The notes below the pieces were generated by a model. It made no database searches and was not told the origin of the DNA. It was given only the letters and a program-made list of their open reading frames with translations. The position numbers and the translations under genes were made by a program. A stretch of 64,000 bases of DNA from Aggregatibacter kilianii (GTDB lineage: Bacteria; Pseudomonadota; Gammaproteobacteria; Enterobacterales; Pasteurellaceae). Location: positions 40,560-104,559 of the forward strand of contig NZ_NRCJ01000009.1 in NCBI RefSeq assembly GCF_003129965.1, given 5' to 3'. Below, piece by piece: positions 27,126 to 35,393 of this stretch. Each line of letters starts with the position of its first letter. The first letter of the stretch is position 1.

Positions 27126-28370
27126 ATGAAACGAGTTGTCGTCACCGGCATTGGTGCTGTGACTGCCTTTGGCAAAGAGTGGCAAGAAATTAAAGCCGCA
27201 TTTCAACGCAAACAAAATGCCGTGTTAGCAAAAGAAGATTGGGTGGAACGCTACCCCGAATTGGAAGCCCGTTTAGGTGCGGAAATTCACGATTATCAGC
27301 CGCCTACACACTGGAACCGCAAGCAATTACGCAGTCTCGGGCGGGTCTCACAATTTGCCGTGGAGGCCGCTGAACGGGCGTTGGCAAATGCGAATTTGTT
27401 GGATGAAAACGGCAATATTCCGGCGTATCTCAAAGACGGCAGAATGGGCGTGGCGTGCGGTTCATCCACCGGCTCCACCAACGACATCAAAGATGCCGCC
27501 GAACTGTTGATGACCGGAAAATCCGACGGTTTTAACGCCAATACTTACGTGCGCATGATGCCGCATACCACCGCTGCCAACATCGGTATTTTCTTCGGTT
27601 TAACGGGGCGTATTATCCCGACGTCCAGCGCCTGTTCCTCGGGCAGTCAGGGCATCGGCTATGCTTATGAATCCATCAAATACGGCTTAATTCCGATGAT
27701 GTTAGCCGGTGGCGCCGAGGAATTTTGCCCGTCGGAAGTCTATGTTTTCGACTCACTTTATGCGGCAAGTCGCAACGTAGAAAATCCAAAGCAAACGCCA
27801 CGCCCTTATGATAAAAATCGTGATGGCTTGGTGATTGGCGAAGGGGCAGGAATGTTCATATTAGAAGAACTCGAACACGCTCTTGCTCGCGGCGCGAATA
27901 TTATCGCCGAAGTAATAGGCTATGGCGCCAACAGTGACGGCGCACACGTTACCCGCCCGCAAAAAGATACGATGCAGCGTTGTATGGAATTGGCACTGAA
28001 AGATGCTAACTTATCGCCAGAAAAAATTGGCTATGTCAACGGGCACGGCACCGCAACGGAACAAGGCGACATTGCCGAAACCCTCGCCACGGAAGCCGTG
28101 TTCGGCAATGTGCCGTTAAGTTCACAAAAAAGTTATTTAGGGCACACGCTCGGTGCGTGCGGCGCATTGGAATCTTGGTTTTCCATTGAAATGATGCGCG
28201 ACGGCTGGTTTGCGCCGACCATCAATCTGGATAATATCGACGAGCGTTGCGGCAAACTGGATTACATCCAAGGCGACGGGCGACATATTGATACGGATTA
28301 TGTGATGAATAACAACTTCGCCTTCGGCGGCGTGAACACCTCGTTGATTTTTAAGCGGTGGCGGGGGTAA
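27126..28370 (+). CDS. Beta-ketoacyl-ACP synthase, FabF family (ApeR-type)
   Basis: A 414-aa ketosynthase, last gene of the operon. Cys170 is in PTSSACSSGSQGIG, and the His pair is in VNGHGTATEQGD and LGHTLGACGALE; GVNTSLIF lies near the C-terminus. In APE systems ApeR is thought to perform the first condensation on the aryl starter or to support fatty-acid-like steps. It ends 36 bp from the convergent KS-like gene. Confidence 0.93.
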   Translation: MKRVVVTGIGAVTAFGKEWQEIKAAFQRKQNAVLAKEDWVERYPELEARLGAEIHDYQPPTHWNRKQLRSLGRVSQFAVEAAERALANANLLDENGNIPAYLKDGRMGVACGSSTGSTNDIKDAAELLMTGKSDGFNANTYVRMMPHTTAANIGIFFGLTGRIIPTSSACSSGSQGIGYAYESIKYGLIPMMLAGGAEEFCPSEVYVFDSLYAASRNVENPKQTPRPYDKNRDGLVIGEGAGMFILEELEHALARGANIIAEVIGYGANSDGAHVTRPQKDTMQRCMELALKDANLSPEKIGYVNGHGTATEQGDIAETLATEAVFGNVPLSSQKSYLGHTLGACGALESWFSIEMMRDGWFAPTINLDNIDERCGKLDYIQGDGRHIDTDYVMNNNFAFGGVNTSLIFKRWRG

Positions 28371-28377
28371 TTAGTCA

Positions 28378-28398
28378 GGTCGGGTCCTGCGCCCGACC
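28378..28398. terminator. Hairpin between convergent APE and BtrH operons
   Basis: A 7-bp perfect stem (GGTCGGG 28378-28384 / CCCGACC 28392-28398) with loop TCCTGCG. It lacks a strong T-run. Its core resembles the arms of the 27-bp inverted repeat at 30272-30342, so it may be a copy of the same repeat family reused as a terminator. Confidence 0.55.
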
Positions 28399-28406
28399 AA
28401 TTCCCA

Positions 28407-28991
28407 TTAGACTGCTCTTTGCACAATAGTCAAAAAATCCATTCCTTGCACATCCTCACCTTGCGGCAAAACATTCGGTATTTTGACCGCACTTTCGGCT
28501 TCCTTCGACACGACCCAAAAGCACGCGCCTTCTTGTTGCCCGTTGTCTGCTTCCATCACCCAACCGACCAGCGCGGACGGCATCGCATCCTGTTCTAAAT
28601 CCAATAGCGCCAGTTGCAATGGTTGCCAAAGAGTGTGCTGGTTTACCGGTAAAAACAGCGAATTACCACGGATTTGCAAGGTTTGCGCCAGTTGAAAGGT
28701 CGCCGCGTTATTTATATTCGCCATAAAATCCAACGGGCTTGGCAGGTTTTGTTCCGTAAGCTGGCGGAACATTTTGTCGAATTTACTTGGTGAATTGAAC
28801 GGCGCGCCTAGGTAAATACCACTTTTCTCCGTCAGATACGGTTTGAGCGGCAATGCGCCAAGCAAGGCAAGTTGGGTGAAGCGACTTAAACGGCGGGCAT
28901 CTACGCCATGTACTTTGAGTTGTTGGCGCAAGCTTTTGTCGTCCATATCATTACTGGTGAACTGATGGATTTGTCGGATAAAGTACGTCAT
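28407..28991 (-). CDS. Degenerate ketosynthase-like protein (chain-length-factor-like partner)
   Basis: A 194-aa protein, last gene of the minus-strand operon; the start is set by an ATGA overlap with the ketosynthase stop. YLTEKSGIYLGAPFNSPSKFD and FMANINNAATFQLAQTLQIRG match the N-terminal half of the thiolase fold, but the nucleophile region reads SLFLPVNQHTLWQPL, with no Cys. It lacks the C-terminal half. By analogy with type II PKS chain length factors it would form a heterodimer with the adjacent ketosynthase; an inference. It is not closely similar to the APE chain-length-factor-like protein. Confidence 0.65.
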   Translation of the reverse strand: MTYFIRQIHQFTSNDMDDKSLRQQLKVHGVDARRLSRFTQLALLGALPLKPYLTEKSGIYLGAPFNSPSKFDKMFRQLTEQNLPSPLDFMANINNAATFQLAQTLQIRGNSLFLPVNQHTLWQPLQLALLDLEQDAMPSALVGWVMEADNGQQEGACFWVVSKEAESAVKIPNVLPQGEDVQGMDFLTIVQRAV

Positions 28992-29974
28992 TTATTCGCC
29001 TCAAGCACCCACGCAATGTGACTGCCTCCGAAACCTAAAAAATAATTTAAAAAACGACCGCACTTTTGTGCTTCGGTTTTCAATTGATTGAATAAAATGG
29101 CGCTTTCAAGCGCACCGCTTGTGCCGAGGGTGTGCCCCGTTTGGGCTTTCATGGAAAGCCATTGTGCATGAGGGAAAATTTCTTGTAAAACCCGTTGCTC
29201 CATTTCGTCGCTGTTGCCGCCGACGCCATGGATTTTCACACCTTCAATGTCGGCGGGTGTTAAATTCGTTTTATTCAAACATTCATTGATGAGTTCACGC
29301 AACGCTGATTCACTGCTGTTGGTGAGATTTTCGTTATCGGTTAGCGTCGTGACGCCCACTATTTCGCAAGACAATTTCGAATTCGGGTGGGTAGATAACG
29401 CCACACAGCCGATACCTTCACCCAGCACAATGCCAGTTGAATGGGTTAAAGGCGAATATTGCGCTTCCTGTGATAATAAATTCATCGCCTGAAAATGCTC
29501 GAACGTCAGACGATTAAACATTTCAAAGCCGATGACCAAGGCTTTTTCATACATTCCGCTTTTCAGCATTTTATAGGCATACCCCATCGCTTGTGCGGAG
29601 GAGGTGCAAGAGGTGGCGAAACTGAACACGTCCGTTTGATAACGGGCACGCAAATCATCGGCAATCACCGCCAGACTATGTTCTTCCGGCAATGGGAGAT
29701 TGTGCGCCAGACGGGCTTCGCAATCGCTGATAACATAAGCGGTGGAACCGAGCAGAATCGGGATCTGCTTCAACTCCCTTTTATTCCAGCCCGCCTGCTG
29801 TAAAGTGCGGTCGATTTCCACATCAAAATACGCATAAAGCTGCTCAAGGGAAAGCAAAGGCTCCTTAAAAGCATTGAAGTAAGGAAAACGGAGCGGTTGC
29901 CCCAACATATTGGAGGTACGTTGCCCTAAACTATCGGCAAACTTGGCGGAGGCAGCGTTGAGATAAATATTCAT
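28988..29974 (-). CDS. Beta-ketoacyl synthase of the BtrH-ABC operon
   Basis: A 328-aa FabF-like ketosynthase, about 80 residues shorter than FabF at the N-terminal side. Catalytic Cys123 is in FATSCTSSAQAM, and His249 (KIHGVGGNSDEMEQ) and His281 (TGHTLGTSGALE) complete the condensing triad. It is therefore probably active. The ATG shares one base with the ACP stop (TGATG) and the downstream KS-like gene overlaps by 4 bp, so ACP-KS-CLF are translationally coupled. An uptake sequence lies near 29056. Confidence 0.85.
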   Translation of the reverse strand: MNIYLNAASAKFADSLGQRTSNMLGQPLRFPYFNAFKEPLLSLEQLYAYFDVEIDRTLQQAGWNKRELKQIPILLGSTAYVISDCEARLAHNLPLPEEHSLAVIADDLRARYQTDVFSFATSCTSSAQAMGYAYKMLKSGMYEKALVIGFEMFNRLTFEHFQAMNLLSQEAQYSPLTHSTGIVLGEGIGCVALSTHPNSKLSCEIVGVTTLTDNENLTNSSESALRELINECLNKTNLTPADIEGVKIHGVGGNSDEMEQRVLQEIFPHAQWLSMKAQTGHTLGTSGALESAILFNQLKTEAQKCGRFLNYFLGFGGSHIAWVLEANK

Positions 29975-30261
29975 CAGACTTTTTGGTGCTGTTCGCGGAT
30001 AAAGGCGGCAAGATCGCGCACGTTCATCATGTGTTTACGCACCATGCGATCGCCCTGCAAACGCACGCCGAAATGAGCCTGCAACGCCACGACAACCTGT
30101 AAAGCATCTAAAGAATCCAACTGAATGCGGCTTTGTTCGCCGAAAAGCCATTCGTCATCGCTGATTTCCGTCGGGTCAAATTCGTCTTTTTCCGTTTCTT
30201 GCACGATGAGTTTTTTGAGTTCGTATTCGAGTTTTTCTGGTTCTAGAGTAAATTGATACAT
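29974..30261 (-). CDS. Acyl carrier protein of the BtrH-ABC operon
   Basis: A 95-aa acidic ACP with phosphopantetheine Ser50 in RIQLDSLDALQVV. A longer frame extends upstream through the inverted repeat, but ATG 30261 (MYQFTLEPEK) is the natural start. It has an unusually long acidic N-terminal extension before the helical bundle (ETEKDEFDPTEISDDEWLFG). It is the presumed acyl donor for the BtrH-like protein and substrate carrier for the adjacent ketosynthase. Confidence 0.87.
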   Translation of the reverse strand: MYQFTLEPEKLEYELKKLIVQETEKDEFDPTEISDDEWLFGEQSRIQLDSLDALQVVVALQAHFGVRLQGDRMVRKHMMNVRDLAAFIREQHQKV

Positions 30262-30271
30262 ATTAATTATC

Positions 30272-30342
30272 TGTAGGGGCGGGTCCTGTGCCCGCCCGTG
30301 CTCCATTGATAATTTCGGGCGGGCACAGGACCCGCCCCTACA
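30272..30342. repeat. Perfect 27-bp inverted repeat in the ABC permease-ACP gap
   Basis: Arms 30272-30298 and 30316-30342 are exact complements over 27 bp, rich in G and C in an AT-rich surround, with a 17-base loop. The core GCGGGTCCTGTGCCCGC is itself palindromic in each arm. RNA from either strand would form a very stable hairpin. It may be a mobile REP-like element. It lies between permease and ACP, so it could lower or uncouple expression of the downstream ACP-KS genes. Confidence 0.85.
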
Positions 30343-30371
30343 ATACATGATTAATGTGTTAAAACAATAAG

Positions 30372-31613
30372 TTAAAATCTTGCCTGCGTGGTTAATTGCC
30401 GCTGATAAATCATTGCTGCTAAACCTAATGTCACTGCACCAAAAGCGGTCAATTTCCACAAGGAATTGACAATTTGACCGAGATCGTAATGATTTAATAA
30501 CAAATTCTGAAAACCGCTTAATGCCCACCCCATCGGGGAAAATTGCGCCACGGTTTGCATGATTTCCGGCATCACATAAACGGGCACCATGATACCACCG
30601 ATTGCCGCCATAATGATAATGCCGCCGCCGCCCAACACCACGGCATGTTCGGTGGTGCGCGCCACCACGCTCACCAGCAAGCCGTAACCCAAGGCGGCAA
30701 GGCTAACGGCGCTTGAAAGCACAAAATAAGGCAACCAGTCGCCCGTTAACCCAAACGCCGGCATATCCAGCGCAGGTAACACGAAATAACCGAGCGCCAC
30801 CATGCCGATAAATTGCAGTTGGTTGATGAGGAAATACGGAATCAATTTGGCAACAATCTGGCTCCATGCGGAGGCGCGTGCCATGCGCAGACGGGTAAGC
30901 GTGTTGGTTTGTCGTTCCATCGCCATGACATTGGAAAGAGGAATCATGATAAAGAACATCCCGAAAATCAGCCAGGCGGGCACACTGTGTTGCACGGAAT
31001 TCGGCTTGGAAACCGATTTCCCCTGCCGATTCACATAAATTTCCTGCCATAAATCTTTTGCCAGATAATCGTTAATTTGGGCGAACTTGCTATCCAGTTC
31101 TTTATTGACTTTATTTTGAATCTCTTTGATTTGCTTGCGTTTATTGTTTTCTAACGTGATGTGATTGTCTGCCAAATAGTCGTTCACACGGAGTTTGGAA
31201 TAATGCTTTTGCAATACGCCTTTCACACCCAACAACCAACTGCGATCCACGCTCGGATTCAACCAAAGCTGCAGGTTTTGTTCTTCGGAAAGTGCGGTCT
31301 GTTTTTTGTTCGGATTAAAGATCAGCAAATCGAATTTCCCGGCTTGTAACGCCTGTTGGTATTGCGCCAGTTCTTCCGGCGACGCTTGGCGAACGGCAAG
31401 TTTTTCATTTTTGAGCGCGTCTAAAAACGCATCGTTAAGCGCATTTTTTTCACTCAGTAGTACAATTTCCGAGCGATTGCTTAAGGCATTATCGTTGCTC
31501 AACGCCGCTGACATAATCAGCATGAACAAAATCGGCATGATAAATAATACGGCGACACCGTGCAGATCGCGACTTAATAGCCGAAGTTCTTTGAAAATCG
31601 AAGCAATTAACAC
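30372..31613 (-). CDS. ABC-2 type transporter permease
   Basis: A 413-aa inner-membrane protein. A membrane helix lies near residues 20-38 (GVAVLFIMPILFMLIMSAA), followed by a large hydrophilic, presumably periplasmic, domain (about 45-215). Five or six helices make up the C-terminal part (for example FGMFFIMIPLSNVMAM, VVLGGGGIIIMAAIGGIMVP). This is the YhiH/DrrB-like ABC-2 export architecture. It overlaps the ATPase gene by 7 bp. Likely exports the product made by the ACP/KS/BtrH set. Confidence 0.9.
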   Translation of the reverse strand: MLIASIFKELRLLSRDLHGVAVLFIMPILFMLIMSAALSNDNALSNRSEIVLLSEKNALNDAFLDALKNEKLAVRQASPEELAQYQQALQAGKFDLLIFNPNKKQTALSEEQNLQLWLNPSVDRSWLLGVKGVLQKHYSKLRVNDYLADNHITLENNKRKQIKEIQNKVNKELDSKFAQINDYLAKDLWQEIYVNRQGKSVSKPNSVQHSVPAWLIFGMFFIMIPLSNVMAMERQTNTLTRLRMARASAWSQIVAKLIPYFLINQLQFIGMVALGYFVLPALDMPAFGLTGDWLPYFVLSSAVSLAALGYGLLVSVVARTTEHAVVLGGGGIIIMAAIGGIMVPVYVMPEIMQTVAQFSPMGWALSGFQNLLLNHYDLGQIVNSLWKLTAFGAVTLGLAAMIYQRQLTTQARF

Positions 31614-32329
31614 GTTTTACCCGCCTTATTTAAGAAGTCCAAATAAAAACGCTCCAAGCTTTGCCCTTCTTGTAAAATGCCTTGTACCGATCCCTGATAA
31701 ATCAATTCGCCCTCATTCAGTAACACCAATTTATCGCATAACTGCTCGATTTCTTGTAGATAATGGGAAGTATAAATTACCGTCACTCCCTGTTGTTTCA
31801 AGGCTTTCACGCTATCCAAAATAAATTGGCGGGATTGCGGATCAATGCCTACCGTGATTTCATCTAAAAAAATCACTTTCGGGCGATTAATCAAACCTAT
31901 GGCAAAATTTAGACGGCGTTTCAGCCCACCTGATAAATGTTTTGCGAGTTTGTTTTTATGCACCGTTAAATCCACCTGTTCCAGCAAGGCTTGCAGATAA
32001 TTTTTGTCTTTCACCTCATAAAGTGCGGCGAAAAATTTGAGGTTTTCCCACACCGTCAGCAATGGATAAAAAGCAAAATCCTGCGGTACCAATGAAATTT
32101 GATGGCGTTGCTTTTTACTTAATTTTGCGCAAGGCACACCGTCAAAATAAATCTCCCCCTGCTGTACCTGTTGAAGCCCTGCAAGCAAAGACATCAGCGT
32201 AGTTTTACCTGCGCCGTTAGGGCCGAGTAAGCCAATAGTGGATGCCGATTGAATATCAAAATTGACCGCGTTAAGAGCATTTTTTTCGGCGTTGGGATAG
32301 CGGTGTTGAATGTTTTGGATTTTTATCAT
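31607..32329 (-). CDS. ABC transporter ATP-binding protein
   Basis: A 240-aa nucleotide-binding domain: Walker A GPNGAGKTT (36-44), Q-loop VPQDFAFYPL, signature LSGGLKRR (132-139), Walker B VIFLDE (152-157) and switch His in YTSHYLQEIE. It resembles CcmA/DrrA-type exporter ATPases. It overlaps the BtrH-like gene by 4 bp and the permease by 7 bp. Confidence 0.95.
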   Translation of the reverse strand: MIKIQNIQHRYPNAEKNALNAVNFDIQSASTIGLLGPNGAGKTTLMSLLAGLQQVQQGEIYFDGVPCAKLSKKQRHQISLVPQDFAFYPLLTVWENLKFFAALYEVKDKNYLQALLEQVDLTVHKNKLAKHLSGGLKRRLNFAIGLINRPKVIFLDEITVGIDPQSRQFILDSVKALKQQGVTVIYTSHYLQEIEQLCDKLVLLNEGELIYQGSVQGILQEGQSLERFYLDFLNKAGKTC

Positions 32330-33315
32330 GATTTACACAAAGCCCGCCATAATTGTTTCTCTTTATCCGCAATCTCCCGCAAATAATCCGCCACCACTTT
32401 ATAACCTTTCTCCGTTGGCTTTTTGCATTGTTTCACGCATAAATTGGCAAATTGTCGCCACATATCACCGATTTCTGTCATTTGGATAGAAGCTTGTTTA
32501 TATTTTGGTTCTTGGCAAATTTCAGCGGTTTGTTCGAGAAAATAGGCATACAAATAACGGAACCCTGCGCCGCCTGTGCCGATTTCTTCTTGCATTCGCA
32601 CAATATGCCCTAAATATAACCGCTTGTATTTGTCTGATTTGTGGTTGGCTAATTTTTCAATCTGTTTTGCCACCGTGCGGATGCCGTTTACACCGACGAA
32701 AAATAACGGCGCGAGCATTTGTTTGGCATTTTTGCGAACGGCTTGACGAACCAATTTAGGTAAATCAATTTCTGTGAGGTTAGGCTGATTTTCAAAATAA
32801 TACATCAAGCCTTTTGCTGCTAATGCCCCTTTCGCGAAGCGTGCACGTTGCAGATCTTCTGCAGCGCAACGTTGCACGCTTTCAAACACGGGATCGCTAA
32901 TCAGATAATCGTTTTGCTCTTTGCCATACACAATTAAATTGTGCGCATTAAAATGAAAACGCATTTCAGGCGGGAAATAAGGCAACCAGAAAACCGAGGT
33001 TTGCAAACCGACCAATTTATCGTCGGCAAGCGCTTGATCCAGTGCCTGTTGCCCTGCTTGTGGCGAGCGAAACTTCTGTATTTTTAACCGCACTTTTAGC
33101 AGCTTCGACAAGGTTTTGATAATCGAACGCGGCGGCATACGGTAAGAAATCAGCGGCAACCCGTTGACTTTGACCAACGGAATATAAACAAAAGTCAACG
33201 CCGACGCCAAGCCAAAAACCATGGCTTCGTTAAAATCCACGCCGTGCGATTTTAACAGGGTGGACATGACGCCGCTTTCGCAATGGGCAGTGTGTTGGTG
33301 GTGGAAATTTTTCAT
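32326..33315 (-). CDS. BtrH N-terminal-domain protein (putative ACP-dependent acyltransferase)
   Basis: A 329-aa protein, first gene of the operon. Residues 1-145 fit the BtrH_N cysteine-protease-like fold: Cys12 in HTAHCESGVM, His125 in NAHNLIVYG and Asp141 in LISDP form a plausible Cys-His-Asp triad. The C-terminal half is all-helical (DUF4872-like). In butirosin biosynthesis BtrH moves an acyl group from an ACP to an amine of the aminoglycoside. The ACP four genes away makes an analogous amide-forming transfer the best guess; substrate unknown. No clear Shine-Dalgarno sequence precedes the ATG. Confidence 0.75.
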   Translation of the reverse strand: MKNFHHQHTAHCESGVMSTLLKSHGVDFNEAMVFGLASALTFVYIPLVKVNGLPLISYRMPPRSIIKTLSKLLKVRLKIQKFRSPQAGQQALDQALADDKLVGLQTSVFWLPYFPPEMRFHFNAHNLIVYGKEQNDYLISDPVFESVQRCAAEDLQRARFAKGALAAKGLMYYFENQPNLTEIDLPKLVRQAVRKNAKQMLAPLFFVGVNGIRTVAKQIEKLANHKSDKYKRLYLGHIVRMQEEIGTGGAGFRYLYAYFLEQTAEICQEPKYKQASIQMTEIGDMWRQFANLCVKQCKKPTEKGYKVVADYLREIADKEKQLWRALCKS

Positions 33316-33324
33316 CTATTTAAT

Positions 33325-33341
33325 ATCTATTGTTAATAGAT
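33325..33341. promoter_or_regulatory. Palindrome just upstream of the BtrH-like gene, possible operator
   Basis: ATCTATT-GTT-AATAGAT, a 7-bp perfect inverted repeat with a 3-base centre, sits 10 bp before the start codon in an AT-rich leader. Its position suits a repressor site or a 5' hairpin covering the ribosome site. Confidence 0.35.
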
Positions 33342-33465
33342 TAAAACACATTTAATCAATATCGGTTTCACAATGAAGTAAGAAAATTTTATCAAACTTT
33401 TTTTGGTAAGTTGAGTAAAGACTATATTTTATACAGTAGATAGGCATCATTTGAAGAAAAATAAT

Positions 33466-34404
33466 TTAACCACAATAAGAATCCAAAAGCCTTTTTAACT
33501 CCACCCCGTCATCGCAGCGTTTTACCACCTCAAACAAGCCTGTAGCCTCCACATACTCGCACTTCAAATACTGCAACCATTGCTTAATACGCGCTACATG
33601 ATAAAAGCCGCTGTCGTGGCGGTTTTCCAGCGCAGCGTATTTACGCAGGATCGGCATAATTTCCGCCCAGCTTAACGGCGCGTCGTTGTGTTTTAATACG
33701 TGACTTAAATTAGGGATATTGAGCGCGCCGCGACCGACCATCAGAGCCTCACAGCCGGTGATGTCACGGCATTTTTGCCCGTCTTCCCAACGCCAAATTT
33801 CACCGTTGGCGATGACGGGAATATGGAGTTTTCGGCGGATTTCGCCGATTTTTTGCCAGTTGATACGTTCGGCGCGGTAACCGTCGGTTTTGGTGCGTCC
33901 GTGAATGGCAATTTCGGTGGCGCCGCCTTGTTGCACTGCGTCGGCAATGTCGTAAGCGAAATCGGTAGAATCCCAGCCTAAGCGCACTTTAACGCTGACA
34001 GCGTGATGTTGAGGGACGGCTTGACGAATAGCTTTGGTGGCTTGATAGATCAGTTCCGGCTGTTTTAATAAGGAAGCGCCGCCATTGCTACCGTTGACGG
34101 TTTTGGACGGGCAACCGCAATTTAAATCAATCCCATGGGAACCCAGTTGAATGGCAAGGTCGGCATTTTCCGCGAGCCATTGCGGATGTTGTCCGAGCAG
34201 TTGCACGCGCACCGGCGTGCCGCTTGGTGTGAAGCCCTGCTGTTGTAATTCGGGACAAAGGCGATAAAACACTTTCGGCGGAAGGCGTTGATCCACCACG
34301 CGCACGAATTCGGAAATGCACAAATCGTAGTCGTTCACTTCCGTTAATAACAGGCGCACGAAAGGATCAAGCACGCCCTGCATCGGGGCTAAAATAACGC
34401 GCAA
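33466..34404 (-). CDS. dusC: tRNA-dihydrouridine(16) synthase DusC
   Basis: An FMN-dependent reductase of U16 in tRNA. It is 312 aa: [12 protein letters not shown]-terminus, ISEFVRVVD and catalytic Cys98 in [12 protein letters not shown], with a C-terminal helical tRNA-binding domain ([13 protein letters not shown]). The start codon is TTG at 34404, three bases after the djlA stop. This is supported by alignment with the invariant MRVxLAPM start and the absence of another candidate. It differs from dusA at 61.3 kb in sequence and tRNA target. Confidence 0.93.
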   Translation of the reverse strand: MRVILAPMQGVLDPFVRLLLTEVNDYDLCISEFVRVVDQRLPPKVFYRLCPELQQQGFTPSGTPVRVQLLGQHPQWLAENADLAIQLGSHGIDLNCGCPSKTVNGSNGGASLLKQPELIYQATKAIRQAVPQHHAVSVKVRLGWDSTDFAYDIADAVQQGGATEIAIHGRTKTDGYRAERINWQKIGEIRRKLHIPVIANGEIWRWEDGQKCRDITGCEALMVGRGALNIPNLSHVLKHNDAPLSWAEIMPILRKYAALENRHDSGFYHVARIKQWLQYLKCEYVEATGLFEVVKRCDDGVELKRLLDSYCG

Positions 34405-34407
34405 CGG

Positions 34408-35286
34408 TTATTTCCAACCTTTGGCTTTGCAAATCAAATCGTATGCTGCTTGAATTTGCTGCGCTTTTTCTTTCGCCATTTCCATCATTTCCGGCGGCAA
34501 ACCTTTCGCCACCAGTTTGTCCGGGTGATGTTCGTTCATCAGGCGACGATACGCCCGTTTCACCGTATTTTGATCGTCATTGGCATTCACGCCTAACACT
34601 TTGTAGGCATCATCCAGCGTCGGACCGGAAGATTGGCTGCGAGAATGTTGTTGATAATCGTTGTATTGATAACCGCCGCTTTGTTGGTAAGAACCTTGCC
34701 GGTAGCCACCCTGTTGATAATAACCGCCACGACTGAATTGACGCGCCGCCATTTCCATCGCCAGCATCTGTTCAAACTGGAAGCGGGACAAACCAAGTTC
34801 TTCCGCCACCACGAACAGCAACTCTTTTTCATTGTCGTGCAAATGATCATCGGAAAATGCCGCCTGAATTTGCACATGCAGGAACATACGCAACAAATCC
34901 GCACGCTGTCCGCAACCGATACGAAATTCGCGAATCACCTGACGAATCGGAAAATCCGCCTGCTTTCCGCGATTAAACGCCTCCTGCGCCAAGCGACGAC
35001 CGGCATCGTCCAGTTGTAGCTGATTCATTAAATGATTGGCTAGCTGAATATCGCTTTCCGTCACACGTCCTTTGGCTTTGCTGATATGTCCGAGCACCGC
35101 AAAGGTGGTTTGCATAAACAGCAACTGGCGGGTGGTTTTGTTTTTGAAGAAAGAAGAATTTACCGTGCCCAGTTCATACAGTTTTTTGTCGGCGAGGTGA
35201 CCGAGAAAAATCCCCGCCAACATGCCGAAAAACCCGCCTAACCGAAAGCCGATCAGGGCGCCTAAAAATTTTCCGATAAAATTCAT
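34408..35286 (-). CDS. djlA: DnaJ-like membrane co-chaperone DjlA
   Basis: A 292-aa type III J-protein. A single glycine-rich N-terminal membrane segment (about 7-31, LGALIGFRLGGFFGMLAGIF) is followed by a TerB-like helical domain (about 50-180). A Gly/Tyr/Gln-rich linker (GGYYQQGGYRQGSYQQSGG region) leads to the C-terminal J domain with HPDK at 254-257. It regulates DnaK at the inner membrane. It is followed by dusC with 3 bp spacing. Confidence 0.95.
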   Translation of the reverse strand: MNFIGKFLGALIGFRLGGFFGMLAGIFLGHLADKKLYELGTVNSSFFKNKTTRQLLFMQTTFAVLGHISKAKGRVTESDIQLANHLMNQLQLDDAGRRLAQEAFNRGKQADFPIRQVIREFRIGCGQRADLLRMFLHVQIQAAFSDDHLHDNEKELLFVVAEELGLSRFQFEQMLAMEMAARQFSRGGYYQQGGYRQGSYQQSGGYQYNDYQQHSRSQSSGPTLDDAYKVLGVNANDDQNTVKRAYRRLMNEHHPDKLVAKGLPPEMMEMAKEKAQQIQAAYDLICKAKGWK

Positions 35287-35393
35287 TGTTGCTCCGTTGG
35301 GTTAAAAAGTGCGGTGGATTTTTTTGGTGAATTTCAAAGACGAACCCCAAAGACGACTTAAAAAACGTCGTGAAATACGACCACACTTTCTTT

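Noticed and set aside
29974..30528. Longer 184-codon version of the BtrH-operon ACP
   Set aside because: The extra N-terminal part translates the 27-bp inverted repeat and overlaps the permease 3' end; ATG 30261 gives a normal ACP.
11942..33315. Recent horizontal island covering both synthase operons
   Set aside because: No integrase, tRNA or direct repeats at the ends, and uptake sequences are present throughout at the usual density, which argues for long residence.
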